The notes under the pieces: generated by a model
Seen by the model: the letters and a program-made list of their open reading frames with translations, nothing else
Told to the model about the DNA's origin: nothing
Databases searched by the model: none
Part shown: piece by piece, positions 53,317 through 62,926 of the stretch
Layout: each line of letters begins with the position of its first letter
Numbering within the stretch: the first letter of the stretch is position 1
Assembly (NCBI GenBank): GCA_035528065.1
Contig: DATKZH010000207.1
Span: 13,230-77,229 of the forward strand
Length of the DNA stretch: 64,000 nt
DNA from: DATKZH01 sp035528065
GTDB lineage: Bacteria > Planctomycetota > Planctomycetia > Pirellulales > Thermoguttaceae
Direction: 5' to 3'
Translations under genes and position numbers: made by a program

Positions 53317-54741
53317 TCACGGGAGCCCCCGGATCATGTACGCCTGGAGGATGCCGGATTCGTCGGAGTTGAAGAAGCCCATCTTGCCGTCGGGCGAGAG
53401 GAACGGGTGGATGTGGGCCGTTTTCACGCAGGACGACCTGGGCTTGAGGAGATACTGGAAGTCGGTGGCCGCGTCCTTGCCGGGCTCGCCCAGCGCGGCG
53501 AGGAAGATGCGGGCGTCTTTGTCCAGGGGGCCGGCGTCGGAGATGAGCCGGCTGCCGGCAAGGTCGGTGGCGAAGTGATAGAAGTGGGGGCTGGGGAACT
53601 CGCGGGTGAGGTCGTTGCGGACGCCGCCGGGGGTGTTGATGCCCACGTGGCCGGCGTGCGGGGCCGCGTGGCCTTCGATCAGTTGGGCCTCCGGCGGCTT
53701 GCGCGTGCCGGTGCTGGTGATGGCCCAGCTCGTGCACCCGCGCCAGCACTGGTGTCCCTGGCAGAACTCGTTTCCGTCGCGTCCCCAGGGCATGTTGCGG
53801 AAGTTCGTGCCGTCGTCGCGGACCACGTGGATGTCGGCCCCCTCGCCGCCGGTGAGCCGCTGGATCGCGCCCCCCGCGCTGGCCGTGTTCCCGTGGTTCT
53901 CCTGGATGAGGACGTCGTGCATTCCCTCGGGATCGGTCGAGCGGGAGTACTGCGGGTGCATGTTGCACCACGTGGGGCCGTGGATGACGAGGCTCACGGC
54001 GGCCTTCACCAGATCGAAGACCATCAGGCCGAACGGGGCGCCCTCGGTCTTGCCGTCGCCTAGAAACGCGGAGATGGCCAGGCGCTTGCCGTCGGAGGAG
54101 ATGGTCGAGAGGGGATAGATCCGGCTGGGGCGAAAATGCGTATCGGGGAGCGGCGAGTCGACCACCAGGATCGTCTGCCGGCCGGTCCCGTCGAGATTCA
54201 CCCGCTTGACGACCAGCCGGCCGCCTCCCACCTCGGTCTCGTTGACGAAGTAGTAGACGTACTTGCCGTCCGGCGAGACCGACGCGCCCGTGGCCCCGAC
54301 CTCGTCGGTGAGCGGGTACAACGCGCAGTCGTCTTCGATATCGCAGAGCAGGTACCGGTGTTTTGGGTCCGTCTGGCTGCTCCCGTGGGCGTTGGCGGAG
54401 CGGTGCAGGACGAACCGCTTGGAATCCATGGTGAAGATCTGCGCCTCCATGTAGAGGTGCGAGCCGGGCACGTCCGGCTCGGTCGTGAGCTGGACGACTT
54501 CGAGGCCCTGGGGGGAATCTTCGTCGACCAGATCGGGCCGGAGCTTGGGCTTCGTCTTCTGGGACGGGATGACGATCTCGGGAGCCGCCCCGAAAAGCGA
54601 CCTGCCCGAAGCAGCGGCCGCAACCGTGCCGGCGGCGGCCAACCCGCGGGCAAGGAACCGGCGGCGCGAACCGCGCTTCGGCCGGCGGCCTTGCTTCGCG
54701 TCGTCCGCTTCGAAATCCGGTCGTCTGAAAGCATGAGACAT
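53317..54741 (-). CDS. Tat-exported beta-propeller, oligogalacturonate-lyase-like
   Basis: 474 residues from the ATG at 54741. A twin-arginine signal (SRRRFLARGLAAAG) lies near residue 26; the N-terminus before it is charged. The body is a WD/TolB-like propeller: GASVSPDGKYVYYF, STISSDGKRLAIS, and a final blade with HIHPFLSPDGKMGFFNSDESG that resembles oligogalacturonide lyase (Ogl) family proteins. NMHPQYSRSTDPEGMHD supplies further conserved histidines. Ogl enzymes cleave short pectin fragments by Mn-dependent elimination; the activity here is inferred. It lies 134 bases upstream of the M14 gene on the same strand. Confidence 0.8.
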   Translation of the reverse strand: MSHAFRRPDFEADDAKQGRRPKRGSRRRFLARGLAAAGTVAAAASGRSLFGAAPEIVIPSQKTKPKLRPDLVDEDSPQGLEVVQLTTEPDVPGSHLYMEAQIFTMDSKRFVLHRSANAHGSSQTDPKHRYLLCDIEDDCALYPLTDEVGATGASVSPDGKYVYYFVNETEVGGGRLVVKRVNLDGTGRQTILVVDSPLPDTHFRPSRIYPLSTISSDGKRLAISAFLGDGKTEGAPFGLMVFDLVKAAVSLVIHGPTWCNMHPQYSRSTDPEGMHDVLIQENHGNTASAGGAIQRLTGGEGADIHVVRDDGTNFRNMPWGRDGNEFCQGHQCWRGCTSWAITSTGTRKPPEAQLIEGHAAPHAGHVGINTPGGVRNDLTREFPSPHFYHFATDLAGSRLISDAGPLDKDARIFLAALGEPGKDAATDFQYLLKPRSSCVKTAHIHPFLSPDGKMGFFNSDESGILQAYMIRGLP

Positions 54742-54784
54742 CTCGATTTCCTCGCTCACGAGCCAAGATCGTCTGGTGACCATT

Positions 54785-54938
54785 GAGCACGGGCAAGATG
54801 CCCGTGCCACCGTCGCGACATAGACTGTTCACGGCAATGGTGCCACTGGCGTTTCGCCAGTGCCGCCATCGGAGCACGGGCAAGATGCCCGTGCCACACC
54901 CTCCCGCCCTCAGAGCACACGCAAGATGCCTGTGCTAC
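54785..54938. repeat. Four dispersed palindromes in a divergent promoter region
   Basis: Two near-identical GAGCACGGGCAAGATGCCC-type palindromes (54785-54810, 54872-54897), a diverged third copy (54913-54938) and one CACTGGCG/CGCCAGTG hairpin (54841-54864). They sit between the divergently transcribed Ogl-like and sialidase-like genes. The same two motifs occur at 3.95-4.05 kb and inside the MITE-like element at 33.3 kb. Confidence 0.85.
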
Positions 54939-55075
54939 GTTGTCGGAGCCTCAGGATAGGTCACCGGCACCGGCGCAGCAACCCAACTGCCCGACGGTTG
55001 ACGCCCCCGTCCGGCTTGCCCAGAATGGGCTCCGACTGGGAGCAAGCGGGCAATCGGTGGGAAGGAAGCGACAGA

Positions 55076-56365
55076 ATGTCACGACAACATCCAAGGCGAA
55101 ACACGACGCGGCGCCACTTCCTCAGCACGCTTCTGGCCACCGCGGCCGGCACCCGGGCTCTCGGGGCGTGGGCGAAGCCTGCGTCGCGAGCCGAAGCATC
55201 GAGGCGCGAGCGGCCCCTGATCGAGCGGATCACGCGGACGATCGTGTGGGAGGGTCGCCGGGGTGACGGCGTGCCCACCTGGTTTCATCCCCGGGCGTGC
55301 ATGATCCCCAAGGCGGACGGCGTCGAGGCCCTGATGACGCTCCAGTTGATCAGCGGCTCGGACGTGTTTGGGCCGGTCCACTGGTCGACCTCGGGCGACC
55401 TGGGCCAGACGTGGACCGACCCGCAGCCGATCCCCGGACTGGGGCGCCACTCGATCGGCGAGGATCACCAGGAGGGCGTGTGCGACGTCGTGCCCGACTA
55501 TCACCCGCAAACCGGCACCGTGCTGGCCATGGGCCACAACGTCTACTACCGGCGAGGCGTGCTCGCCCGACCGCAGGGCCCCCGATATCCCGTGTACGTC
55601 GTTCGCGATGGGGAAGGCCGCTGGTCGCGTCCCCAGAAGCTTCTGTGGGACGATCCTCGGGCCACGGCGATCTACACCAGCGGGTGCTCCCAGCGGATCA
55701 TCCTGCCCGATGGCGGGCTGCTGGTCCCCCTCTCGTTCGGTCCGAAAGGGCGAGCGGACCGCGGCGTCGCCTCGGCACGCTGCACGTTCGACGGGCGCAC
55801 GCTGAGCATCGTCCGGGTGGGAGGCGAGCTGCGCAACTCCGCCGGGCGCGGGTTGCTGGAGCCTTCGTTGGCGGTGCTGGACGGACGCTACTACATGACG
55901 ATGCGGGCCGAAGATGGGCGGGGCTACGCGACGTCGTCGGGCGACGGGCTCGCGTGGGACCCGCCCCGGGCCTGGGCGTGGCAAGACGGGACGCCCCTGG
56001 AGATGTCCACCACGCAGCAGCACTGGCTCGTCCACTCGGGCGGGCTGTTCCTGGTCTACACGCGCAAGGCGGAAGAGAACGTGAACGTGATGCGCTGGCG
56101 GGCCCCGCTCTACGTGGCGGCGGTCGACCGGGAGAGTCTGCGCCTGGTGCGGGAGAGCGAGCAGGTCGTGATGCCCATGATCGGCGACGGCGTGAACGAC
56201 CCCAACCACGTGGCCCGGATGGGCAACTTCCACACGACCGCCGTCTCGCCCGAGATGTCGTGGATCACGGTCGGCGAGACCCTCCCCCACGACGGCTGGC
56301 ACGGCAACCTGCTCCTGGCCCGCATCCATTGGAGCCGACCCAACCGCTCGGCACCGGCTGGTTGA
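55076..56365 (+). CDS. Tat-exported sialidase/BNR-repeat-like exo-glycosidase
   Basis: 429 residues from the ATG at 55076 with AAGGAAG upstream. The Tat signal TRRHFLSTLLATAAG is near residue 12. A six-bladed propeller of the sialidase superfamily follows, with one clear Asp-box (STSGDLGQTWTDP) and weaker ones. RRGDGVPTWFHPRACMIP, EDHQEGVCDVVPDYH and SGCSQRIILPDGGLLVPLSFG are the conserved strand blocks of planctomycete members. Sialic acid is unlikely to be the natural substrate in such bacteria; cleavage of another glycan is more likely. Divergent from the Ogl-like gene. Confidence 0.78.
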   Translation: MSRQHPRRNTTRRHFLSTLLATAAGTRALGAWAKPASRAEASRRERPLIERITRTIVWEGRRGDGVPTWFHPRACMIPKADGVEALMTLQLISGSDVFGPVHWSTSGDLGQTWTDPQPIPGLGRHSIGEDHQEGVCDVVPDYHPQTGTVLAMGHNVYYRRGVLARPQGPRYPVYVVRDGEGRWSRPQKLLWDDPRATAIYTSGCSQRIILPDGGLLVPLSFGPKGRADRGVASARCTFDGRTLSIVRVGGELRNSAGRGLLEPSLAVLDGRYYMTMRAEDGRGYATSSGDGLAWDPPRAWAWQDGTPLEMSTTQQHWLVHSGGLFLVYTRKAEENVNVMRWRAPLYVAAVDRESLRLVRESEQVVMPMIGDGVNDPNHVARMGNFHTTAVSPEMSWITVGETLPHDGWHGNLLLARIHWSRPNRSAPAG

Positions 56366-56579
56366 CGAGCCTGCCCCTTTGCCGACACGGTTTGGCTGTC
56401 CGTGTCCATGCACGCCCACATTCTGCATGCTTTGCATATTGTGCAGACATCGCATGCCAGTTATTTTGCCTCGTCGCGTGGCTTTGGGCGGCCGGCGTTC
56501 GGGCGGATGGTGAATCTCGCGGGCGATGCGGTATACTGACACGGTCTCTTCTTCCCCGGCCCCAGACCACTGTCTGCCT

Positions 56580-57470
56580 ATGCCACTCCCCTATCACGAA
56601 ATCCTGAAGACCCACTGCCGCCCGCTGGAACCGATTCCGACCGACCTGCCCTCGGTGCTGGGGAGGCTGGAAGGGGTTCGGGCGGTGTTGTTCGACCTGT
56701 ACGGGACGCTGTTCATCAGCGGTACGGGAGAGGTGGGCACCTTGCGGGAATCGGCCTGTGACGAGTCGCTCTCCGGGGCGCTGAAGGCGATGGGCATCCC
56801 GTTGCTTCGGCGCGTGCGCGAGGCCGTCCAGTTGGTGTTCGACGTCATCGAGGACTCCCACGCCGCCTCGCGTCGGGCCGGCATCGAGTACCCGGAGGTC
56901 GACATCGTCGAGGTGTGGCGTCAAGTCGTCACGGAGCTGGCTCGCCGCGGCGTGCTGGAGGAGAGGGATTGGAAGCGGGCCGAGCTGGAACGGCTGGCCG
57001 TGGAGTACGAAGCCCGGGCCAACCCCGTCTGGCCGATGCCCGGGCTCGAGGCATGTCTCCGGTCGCTTTCCGAGGGGGGAGTTCTCTTGGGGGTCGTGAG
57101 CAACGGCCAGTTCTACACGCGGGAGCTGTTTCCGGCCCTGCTGGGCGGGCCGGCGGAGGCTTGGGGATTCGACCGAGATCTCCAGTACTATTCCTACCGG
57201 CACGGCCTGGCCAAGCCCGGTCTCGATCTTTACCGGATGGCTGCCGAATCACTCGCCCGTCGCGGCGTGGAGCCGGCCGGCGTGCTCTACGTGGGCAACG
57301 ACATGCTCAACGACGTTTGCCCGGCCTTTCAGGTCGGCTTTCGGACCGCCCTGTTCGCCGGGGACCGGCGGAGTCTGCGGCTCCGCGAGGGCGATCCGCA
57401 GCTCGACGGGGTCAAGCCCGACCTGGTGCTGACCCATCTCGCCGAGCTGAGCGAATGCATCTTGATCTAA
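56580..57470 (+). CDS. HAD-superfamily hydrolase
   Basis: 296-residue soluble protein. Motif I is VLFDLYGTLF, with the nucleophile Asp but Tyr in place of the second Asp, as in haloacid-dehalogenase-type members. Motif II is GVVSNGQ, motif III the Lys in GLAKPGLDLY, and motif IV YVGNDMLNDV. A helical cap (about 60-150) lies between motifs I and II, so this is a C1-cap enzyme. The ATG at 56580 is used; upstream in-frame codons lack a ribosome site. It is followed by a strong inverted repeat. Substrate unknown. Confidence 0.87.
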   Translation: MPLPYHEILKTHCRPLEPIPTDLPSVLGRLEGVRAVLFDLYGTLFISGTGEVGTLRESACDESLSGALKAMGIPLLRRVREAVQLVFDVIEDSHAASRRAGIEYPEVDIVEVWRQVVTELARRGVLEERDWKRAELERLAVEYEARANPVWPMPGLEACLRSLSEGGVLLGVVSNGQFYTRELFPALLGGPAEAWGFDRDLQYYSYRHGLAKPGLDLYRMAAESLARRGVEPAGVLYVGNDMLNDVCPAFQVGFRTALFAGDRRSLRLREGDPQLDGVKPDLVLTHLAELSECILI

Positions 57471-57600
57471 CTCGAAAAACTGCTACGATCTCGCCCCGCT
57501 TGCCCGGCACGGTTGCAGGATGCTCTGCTGCTTGGCCGATTTCGTTCACTAGGGTACTTGGTTTCCGAAAGTTGTTGCAGATGAGTCAAGTTTGTGGGGT

Positions 57601-57678
57601 TCAGGGTTCGGGGTTCAGGGGTCAGGACCTGGAGTTCCACGTATACACGCAGGTCCTGACCCCTGACCCCCGAACCCT
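57601..57678. repeat. 30-bp inverted repeat with 18-base spacer
   Basis: The left arm (57601-57630) starts CAGGGTTCGGGG and ends TCAGGACCTG. The right arm (57649-57678) is its reverse complement at 29 of 30 positions. It lies 130 bases after the HAD gene stop and 200 bases before the GT4 gene. It would form a very stable hairpin in either transcript but has no U tract. The rest of the 412-base gap holds no gene. Confidence 0.9.
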
Positions 57679-57882
57679 GACCACTGGACTCTCGGTTCGG
57701 TCTGAGGCCCCGCCTCGCTAGAAAGGCGCAACGTATATAGAATAGTGTAGGGGTGGGCGGTCCGATCGCCGCCCTGCTTGGCGTCAGGCTGAGGCGGACG
57801 CGAGATCGCGCTGCCCGGCGCGCCTCAAGCCCATGGACCCCGTCGACTTTGCGTCCTGGCCCCCGTAGAGGTCTTCAGTCCC

Positions 57883-59142
57883 TTGCCCCAGAACATCGGC
57901 TTCGTCTCAACGCGGTTCGCCGGCACCGACGGCGTTTCCCTGGAAAGCGCTAAGTGGGCGCAGATCCTCTGGGACCATGAGCACGTCAGCTACTGGTACG
58001 CCGGCAAGCTGGACCGGGACCCGAAGTGCAGCATGCTGGTGCCGGAGGCCTACTTCTACGACCGCGACAACGTCTGGATTGCCGAGCGGGCGTTCGGCGT
58101 CCGCATCCGGCCTCCGGAGCTGACGCGCAAGATCTACGAGGTGGCCGAGAGCCTCAAGGAGGCGCTCTATCAGTTCGTCGAGCGCTTTTCTATTGATGTC
58201 CTGGTGGCCGAGAACTCGTTGACGATCCCGATGCACATCCCGCTGGGCGTGGCGCTGACGCACTTCGTGGCCGAGACGGGCATCCCGACGATCGCCCACC
58301 ACCACGACTTCTACTGGGAGCGTGCCCGGTATTCGGTCAGTGCGGTCGACGATTTCCTCAACATGGCGTTCCCGCCCACCCTGCCGTCGATCGAGCACGT
58401 CACGATCAACAGCTTCGCCCAGCACGACCTCTCGTGGCGGACGGGCGCCTCGTCGGTGCTGATCCCCAACGTCGTCGATTTCGAGAACCCCCCGCCGGAG
58501 GAAGTCGTCGAGTCGGACTGGCGCGAGCGGATGGGGCTGGAGCCGGACGACGTCGTGCTCCTTCAGCCCACCCGCGTCGTGCCCCGAAAAGGCATCGAGC
58601 ACTCCATCGCCCTGGTCTCCCAGTTGAAGAACCCCAAGTGCAAGCTGGTGGTCTCCCACGAGTCGGGCGACGAGGGCCTCGACTATCACCACGCCATGAC
58701 CGAGCTGGCCGAGGAGTCGGGCGTGGACCTGCGATTCGTCTACACCGACACCAGCAAGATGGAGCCGCCCTCCAACGGGACCACGGTGGCCAGTCTGGCC
58801 GAGGTCTATGCCCAGGCCGATCTGATCGCCTACCCCAGCCTGTACGAAGGGTTCGGCAACGCCCTCTTGGAGGCCTTTTACTACCGGAAGCCGGTGCTCG
58901 TGAACCGCTACTCGATCTTCATCGCCGACATCGAGCCCAAGGGCTTCCAGGTCATCACCATGAACGGGTTCCTCACCCGGCACGTGCTGGACCAGGTCCG
59001 CCGCGTGATCGCCGACGACGAATACCGCACCGAGATGGTCGAGCGGAATTACGAACTGGGCAAGAAGTTTTACAGCTACTCCGTCCTTCGCCGCAAGCTC
59101 CGCACGCTGATCACCAGCTTCACGGGGCACGACGATCTGTGA
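57883..59142 (+). CDS. Glycosyltransferase family 4 protein
   Basis: 419 residues from a TTG start at 57883, preceded by a weak AGAGG. GT-B fold: the N-terminal domain opens NIGFVSTRFAGTDGVSLES, with IAHHHDFYWERARY mid-domain. The C-terminal nucleotide-sugar domain has LLQPTRVVPRKGIEH and the retaining-enzyme EX7E element in YEGFGNALLEAF. The AHHHDFYWER block recalls mannosylglucosylglycerate-synthase-like enzymes that make compatible solutes, but this specific assignment is a guess. The neighbouring HAD phosphatase could act on a phosphorylated product, as in many glycosylglycerate pathways. Confidence 0.85.
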   Translation: MPQNIGFVSTRFAGTDGVSLESAKWAQILWDHEHVSYWYAGKLDRDPKCSMLVPEAYFYDRDNVWIAERAFGVRIRPPELTRKIYEVAESLKEALYQFVERFSIDVLVAENSLTIPMHIPLGVALTHFVAETGIPTIAHHHDFYWERARYSVSAVDDFLNMAFPPTLPSIEHVTINSFAQHDLSWRTGASSVLIPNVVDFENPPPEEVVESDWRERMGLEPDDVVLLQPTRVVPRKGIEHSIALVSQLKNPKCKLVVSHESGDEGLDYHHAMTELAEESGVDLRFVYTDTSKMEPPSNGTTVASLAEVYAQADLIAYPSLYEGFGNALLEAFYYRKPVLVNRYSIFIADIEPKGFQVITMNGFLTRHVLDQVRRVIADDEYRTEMVERNYELGKKFYSYSVLRRKLRTLITSFTGHDDL

Positions 59143-59251
59143 TTTCGCGTCGGAGGGCGGGAACGCGGGAGGATCGCTCGGCCGTGCCGTGCTGGGCCGC
59201 GTGAAGCAGTCCGCTCCAACGCTCGGCGCGTGATAACCGACGGCGGCGAGT

Positions 59252-60214
59252 CTACGCCCCCTCCACGCGCCCGAGCTCCCGCGCGTACTGCGCGTTCTCG
59301 CTGATTTCGTCCTCGAACCGGGGGTACATGCCGACGATCACGCCGTCGGTGGGCTTGACGTGCTCGAAGGCGAACCGGAACGCCTCCTTGACCGTGTGCT
59401 TGTGACCGCACTTCCGGCCGGCGGCCAGGATCTTGAAGCCCAGGCACGGCTGGTCGACCTGGCGCATCACCTCGGTCATCCGCGTGGGGTCGTCGGAGAA
59501 GAACGCGTACCCGATCTGCTCCGTGACGATCGGCGGCATCTTCTCCAGCTCTTCCGGCGTGCGGGTGAGATAGTAGAAGCAGCACATGAACAGGTCCACG
59601 GGCCAGCCTTCGTCGGCGACCCGCTTGATGTTGTCGGGGTTGTGGGCCGAGACGCCCGCCGGCAGGCCCGCGTCGCGCACGCACTTCACGAAGTCGTGGA
59701 CCTCCTGGCTCTTACCCTCGCGGAACATCCGGTCGGTGGCCCCGCCGTGGTGGACGAAGGCCATGGGGCTGGTCAGCTCGATCGCCTGCTTGATCGAAGC
59801 CTGGTCCCCGGAGTGAAGGCAGAAGAACTTCATCTGGGAGCCCTGCTCGCGCAAGCTTCGCAAGACGGGGGCCATGGTCTCCGGCCGGCTGAACTGGTGG
59901 GCGTTGATCCCCGCCCGCTCGCACCGCTGGAGATACTCGACGATCCGCTCCGGGGTGAAGTACTCCTTCATGTGCCGGTCCGTGTGGGGCCCCATGTAGG
60001 AATAGCCGCCGATGGGGTTCCAGCCGGCGACGAGCCGGGTAATGCGATGGTCGCCCAGTTGAATGGTCGGCAGTAGCGGCGCGGCGTCCGGTTTCGGCTC
60101 GCCTGCCCCGGCGGTGCCGCCAAGAAGCAACCCCGAACCGGCGGCCGCCGCGGAAAGCTGCGAAAGGAACTCGCGGCGCCCGGTTCGTTCTCGTTGGTGA
60201 GTGCGTTCGTCCAT
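59252..60214 (-). CDS. Tat-exported aldo/keto-reductase-like TIM-barrel protein
   Basis: 320 residues. An N-terminal Tat signal (TGRREFLSQLSAAAAG) is followed by a barrel with LGDHRITRLVAGWNPIGGYSY at the first strand, as in aldo/keto reductases. CERAGINAHQFSRPE, FVHHGGATDRMF and GVSAHNPDNIKRVADE suggest later strands. The C-terminal NADPH-binding signature of true reductases is not obvious, so the activity may differ. Such exported relatives are common in Planctomycetes beside sugar-catabolic genes. Convergent with the GT4 gene. Confidence 0.75.
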   Translation of the reverse strand: MDERTHQRERTGRREFLSQLSAAAAGSGLLLGGTAGAGEPKPDAAPLLPTIQLGDHRITRLVAGWNPIGGYSYMGPHTDRHMKEYFTPERIVEYLQRCERAGINAHQFSRPETMAPVLRSLREQGSQMKFFCLHSGDQASIKQAIELTSPMAFVHHGGATDRMFREGKSQEVHDFVKCVRDAGLPAGVSAHNPDNIKRVADEGWPVDLFMCCFYYLTRTPEELEKMPPIVTEQIGYAFFSDDPTRMTEVMRQVDQPCLGFKILAAGRKCGHKHTVKEAFRFAFEHVKPTDGVIVGMYPRFEDEISENAQYARELGRVEGA

Positions 60215-60545
60215 TGGTTTGCTCCGAGAGGTTTTCTGACGATTTGTCGAGTCTACCCCTCAACCAGCGGCCGTGCAAGCTCAGAGGGCGACCTCCGCAT
60301 CGTTGCGACGCATCCATCGTTGCGACGCATCCGCATCGTAACGTGCCACCTGGACGCTTCGCGTCCGCACGTCGCGGGATCATTGGGCCGGCGCCCCAAC
60401 GGCGCCCCGCGGACGCAAAGCGTCCGGCCCTTGCGTTCCCACGCGGAAGCGTGGGAACGATTGTCACGATTGTCCTAGGCGGCTCGCGTCCGCGCAGCGT
60501 CGCAGCGATCGTCAAGCCCTCGGCTTGGAGGGCCCACCGTCGACG
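60215..60545. repeat. Intergenic region with direct repeats and palindromes
   Basis: No gene. It contains two tandem copies of CATCGTTGCGACGCATCC (about 60298-60335), inverted GGACGC/GCGTCC motifs around 60350-60440, and the palindrome GTTCCCACGC/GCGTGGGAAC near 60433-60458. The last is similar in design to the TTCCCAGGC palindromes at 47 and 51 kb. Confidence 0.7.
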
Positions 60546-62897
60546 TCATTGTACCACAGGCGGAGGCACGGCGTGCCCGTTTCGTTGGCCAATCTGCGAC
60601 GCTTCGTCGTACGTGCCGAAAAACGGCGCGTTCCCGTCCAGCCAGACGTAGATCCGGCGACGGTCCTCGTCGGGTAGCGGCACGTACTTGGTGTGCGTCG
60701 CGTCGTCGAGGATCTTCGCCAGCGGGCTTTCGTCGGCCCCCATTTGGCCCGGTTTGGTGCTGATCGCGTGGATCGTCTTTCCGCCCCACTCGTACCAGCG
60801 GACGTAGGGCTTGAGGCCCTCGTACGATCGGGTGAACGTGCCCGACGGCTCGCCGGTCAACACGGGCTCACTTCTCTCGGGGCCTTCGCCGCCGTCGTGG
60901 CATCGCACGCAATGCCGATCGAGCACGGGCTGGACGAGCCTCGGGTAGCTCCAGGGATGGGTTCCGTCAGGGCCCGGCGTGATCTCCGACGGCGACCGGC
61001 TCAGCGCCAACGGCGGCGCGTTGACCGGCGTGGTCCCCGGCGGCTCGTGGCAGCCGACGCAGCCGCGTCGCTCGCCCGGCTGCAAGTAGGTGACGCTCCG
61101 CATGGTCTGCACGGCACGGCTACGCTGATCCACCGCCTGGAAGTAGATCGGCTTGCCCCCCGGCACGCGGAAGTAGGCCGAGCCGTCCGCCTCGACCGGG
61201 ACCGTGCCCAAGAGCATCCGGGCGCTTTCGGCGTTGGCGTATCCGATCCGCGGCTTGTTGGCCACGTGGGTCTCCGTTTTGGGCAATACCTGGAAGATGC
61301 GAAGCTTGCGGATCGGCCGCGCGTCGGGAAGCGGGTGGAAGCTTCGCCCCACGTTCGTCAGCACGAGCTCGCCCTCGTCGCCAAGCTTTGGATTCCGTGT
61401 GCTCGGCAGCACGGGCGGCACTTCGCGCGGAGCCAGCGGAATGGGATACATCGACGAGATCCCCTCCTCGCGATACAGAAGCTCCATGTTGCCGAAGCGA
61501 TCGAAGTAGTAGAGGCCCGTCGCCGTGTCGTCTTTCACCTTGGGCCCCAGGCCCGGCAGCGGCTCGAAGCTGAACGACACCAGGTAGCAGTCCTCCGAAA
61601 GCGGCCAGGGGCTGTGGAAGTAACTGGCGGGCCAGCCGGGGGCCTCGGGAAAACAGACCTCGGGCGTCAGGACCTCGATCGCGGCGAAGTCGTCCTCGCC
61701 GCTTTCGGGATCCAGGCGCACACGGGCCGGGTCCAAAACCACCAGCGACCCGCCCACCGCCGCGTGATGGGCCCCGGCCACGAACACGATCCGGTTGGAG
61801 CCGGGGATCGCCTTCGGCTGGTAGCAGGCGTTGATCCGCATCGTGTAGTTGCCGAAGAGGATCGTCGGGTTCGTGCCGTCCGGGCCCGTGGCCCACAGCC
61901 CGTGGAAGTTGGCCGCCGACCGATCGACGTAGTCCCAGCGGATGTAGACGATCCGGCCGTCGCCGAGGACCGAGGGGTGCCATTCGTTCGTTTCATGGAA
62001 CGAGAGCGTGCGCAGGTTCGCGCCGGATGCGTCCATGCGGTGCAGCGTGTACGACGGCAGCGGTTCCCAGGGGTTGTGGCACCGGCCGAAGCCGCCGCGA
62101 CGCGTGGACATGAAGGCCACGCCGCCGTCCGGGAGCGGGCAGGGATCGAAGTCGTCGTTCGCACCCGTGGTGAGCCGGCGGAGGTTTCCGCCGTCCGCGT
62201 CGACGGCATAGACATGAAAGCAGCGGCGCTGGGGCGAGTAGTAATCGGGCTTCTCGGGCGCACGCTCGCAGAAGGCGAAGTAGATCGTCCGGGCGTCGTA
62301 CGAGAGGGCCAGCGTGGTGTAGTTGCCGCGCGGGAGCCGATCCCGGATCAGGTCGCGGGCCACGAGCGACCGGCCCGGCTCGTCGAGCACGTAGACCCCG
62401 CCGCCGGCAATGTCGTCGTAATCGTAGAAGTAGCCCAGGTATTCGTGGAGCATCTGGGAGATGAATCGCCGCCGCTTGAGAAACACCAGCGGCTTGTCCG
62501 CAAACAGGGGGTTCTCAAGCGCCACATCCCTGCCGACGGTGCGGATCCGGCGATAGAGGTCCAGCCGGTCGCCGTCATCGAGCGACTCGACCTGATCCAC
62601 TTCGGCGCGCAAGCGTTTCAACAAGTCGGCCTCGGCCCGCAGGTCCGGCACATGCGGCATGCCCTCAAGATTCTCCAGCAGCCGCTCCGCCGCCGACAGC
62701 ACGTCGCGTATTGCCTCGGCATCTCGCGGCGTGCGCCCGCGTCGTTTCTCCTGGGCGGTCCAGTCGGCCTCGATCATCGCCTGGAAGGCACTGGGCTGGG
62801 GAGCATCGCTCTCGGCTGCCGCAGGCGCCGCTTGCCACGCAATCCCGACGGCCGCGACGCCCACAAGCCAAACGCACCGCTTCAAGCGTCCCGTCAT
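60546..62897 (-). CDS. Exported di-haem HZS-alpha-like (cytochrome c) protein
   Basis: 783 residues, ATG at 62897 with GAGGGA upstream and a signal peptide ending near AAAES. A helical N-terminal segment (about 35-150) precedes a TolB-like propeller (about 155-520: LALSYDARTIYFAF, FDPCPLPDGGVAFMSTRRGG, EWHPSVLGDGRIVYIRWD). The last part resembles the hydrazine-synthase alpha-subunit middle domain and carries two c-type haem motifs, CVGCH near 612 and CVRCH near 663. Homologues are widespread in non-anammox planctomycetes, so hydrazine synthesis is not implied. Periplasmic redox role inferred. It is 29 bases downstream of the nitrilase-family gene, a likely operon. Confidence 0.83.
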   Translation of the reverse strand: MTGRLKRCVWLVGVAAVGIAWQAAPAAAESDAPQPSAFQAMIEADWTAQEKRRGRTPRDAEAIRDVLSAAERLLENLEGMPHVPDLRAEADLLKRLRAEVDQVESLDDGDRLDLYRRIRTVGRDVALENPLFADKPLVFLKRRRFISQMLHEYLGYFYDYDDIAGGGVYVLDEPGRSLVARDLIRDRLPRGNYTTLALSYDARTIYFAFCERAPEKPDYYSPQRRCFHVYAVDADGGNLRRLTTGANDDFDPCPLPDGGVAFMSTRRGGFGRCHNPWEPLPSYTLHRMDASGANLRTLSFHETNEWHPSVLGDGRIVYIRWDYVDRSAANFHGLWATGPDGTNPTILFGNYTMRINACYQPKAIPGSNRIVFVAGAHHAAVGGSLVVLDPARVRLDPESGEDDFAAIEVLTPEVCFPEAPGWPASYFHSPWPLSEDCYLVSFSFEPLPGLGPKVKDDTATGLYYFDRFGNMELLYREEGISSMYPIPLAPREVPPVLPSTRNPKLGDEGELVLTNVGRSFHPLPDARPIRKLRIFQVLPKTETHVANKPRIGYANAESARMLLGTVPVEADGSAYFRVPGGKPIYFQAVDQRSRAVQTMRSVTYLQPGERRGCVGCHEPPGTTPVNAPPLALSRSPSEITPGPDGTHPWSYPRLVQPVLDRHCVRCHDGGEGPERSEPVLTGEPSGTFTRSYEGLKPYVRWYEWGGKTIHAISTKPGQMGADESPLAKILDDATHTKYVPLPDEDRRRIYVWLDGNAPFFGTYDEASQIGQRNGHAVPPPVVQ

Positions 62898-62926
62898 GCA
62901 TCGTCCCTCTTCTGACCGAGGCCCGC

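Noticed and set aside
53183..54883. N-terminal extension of the M14 peptidase frame up to 54883
   Set aside because: It overlaps the Tat-exported propeller gene in another frame, is Arg/Pro-rich, and the ATG at 53182 has a strong ribosome site and signal peptide.
60546..62897. Anammox hydrazine synthase
   Set aside because: Only an HZS-alpha-like domain is present, other subunits and hydroxylamine oxidoreductase are absent, and such proteins occur widely in non-anammox planctomycetes.
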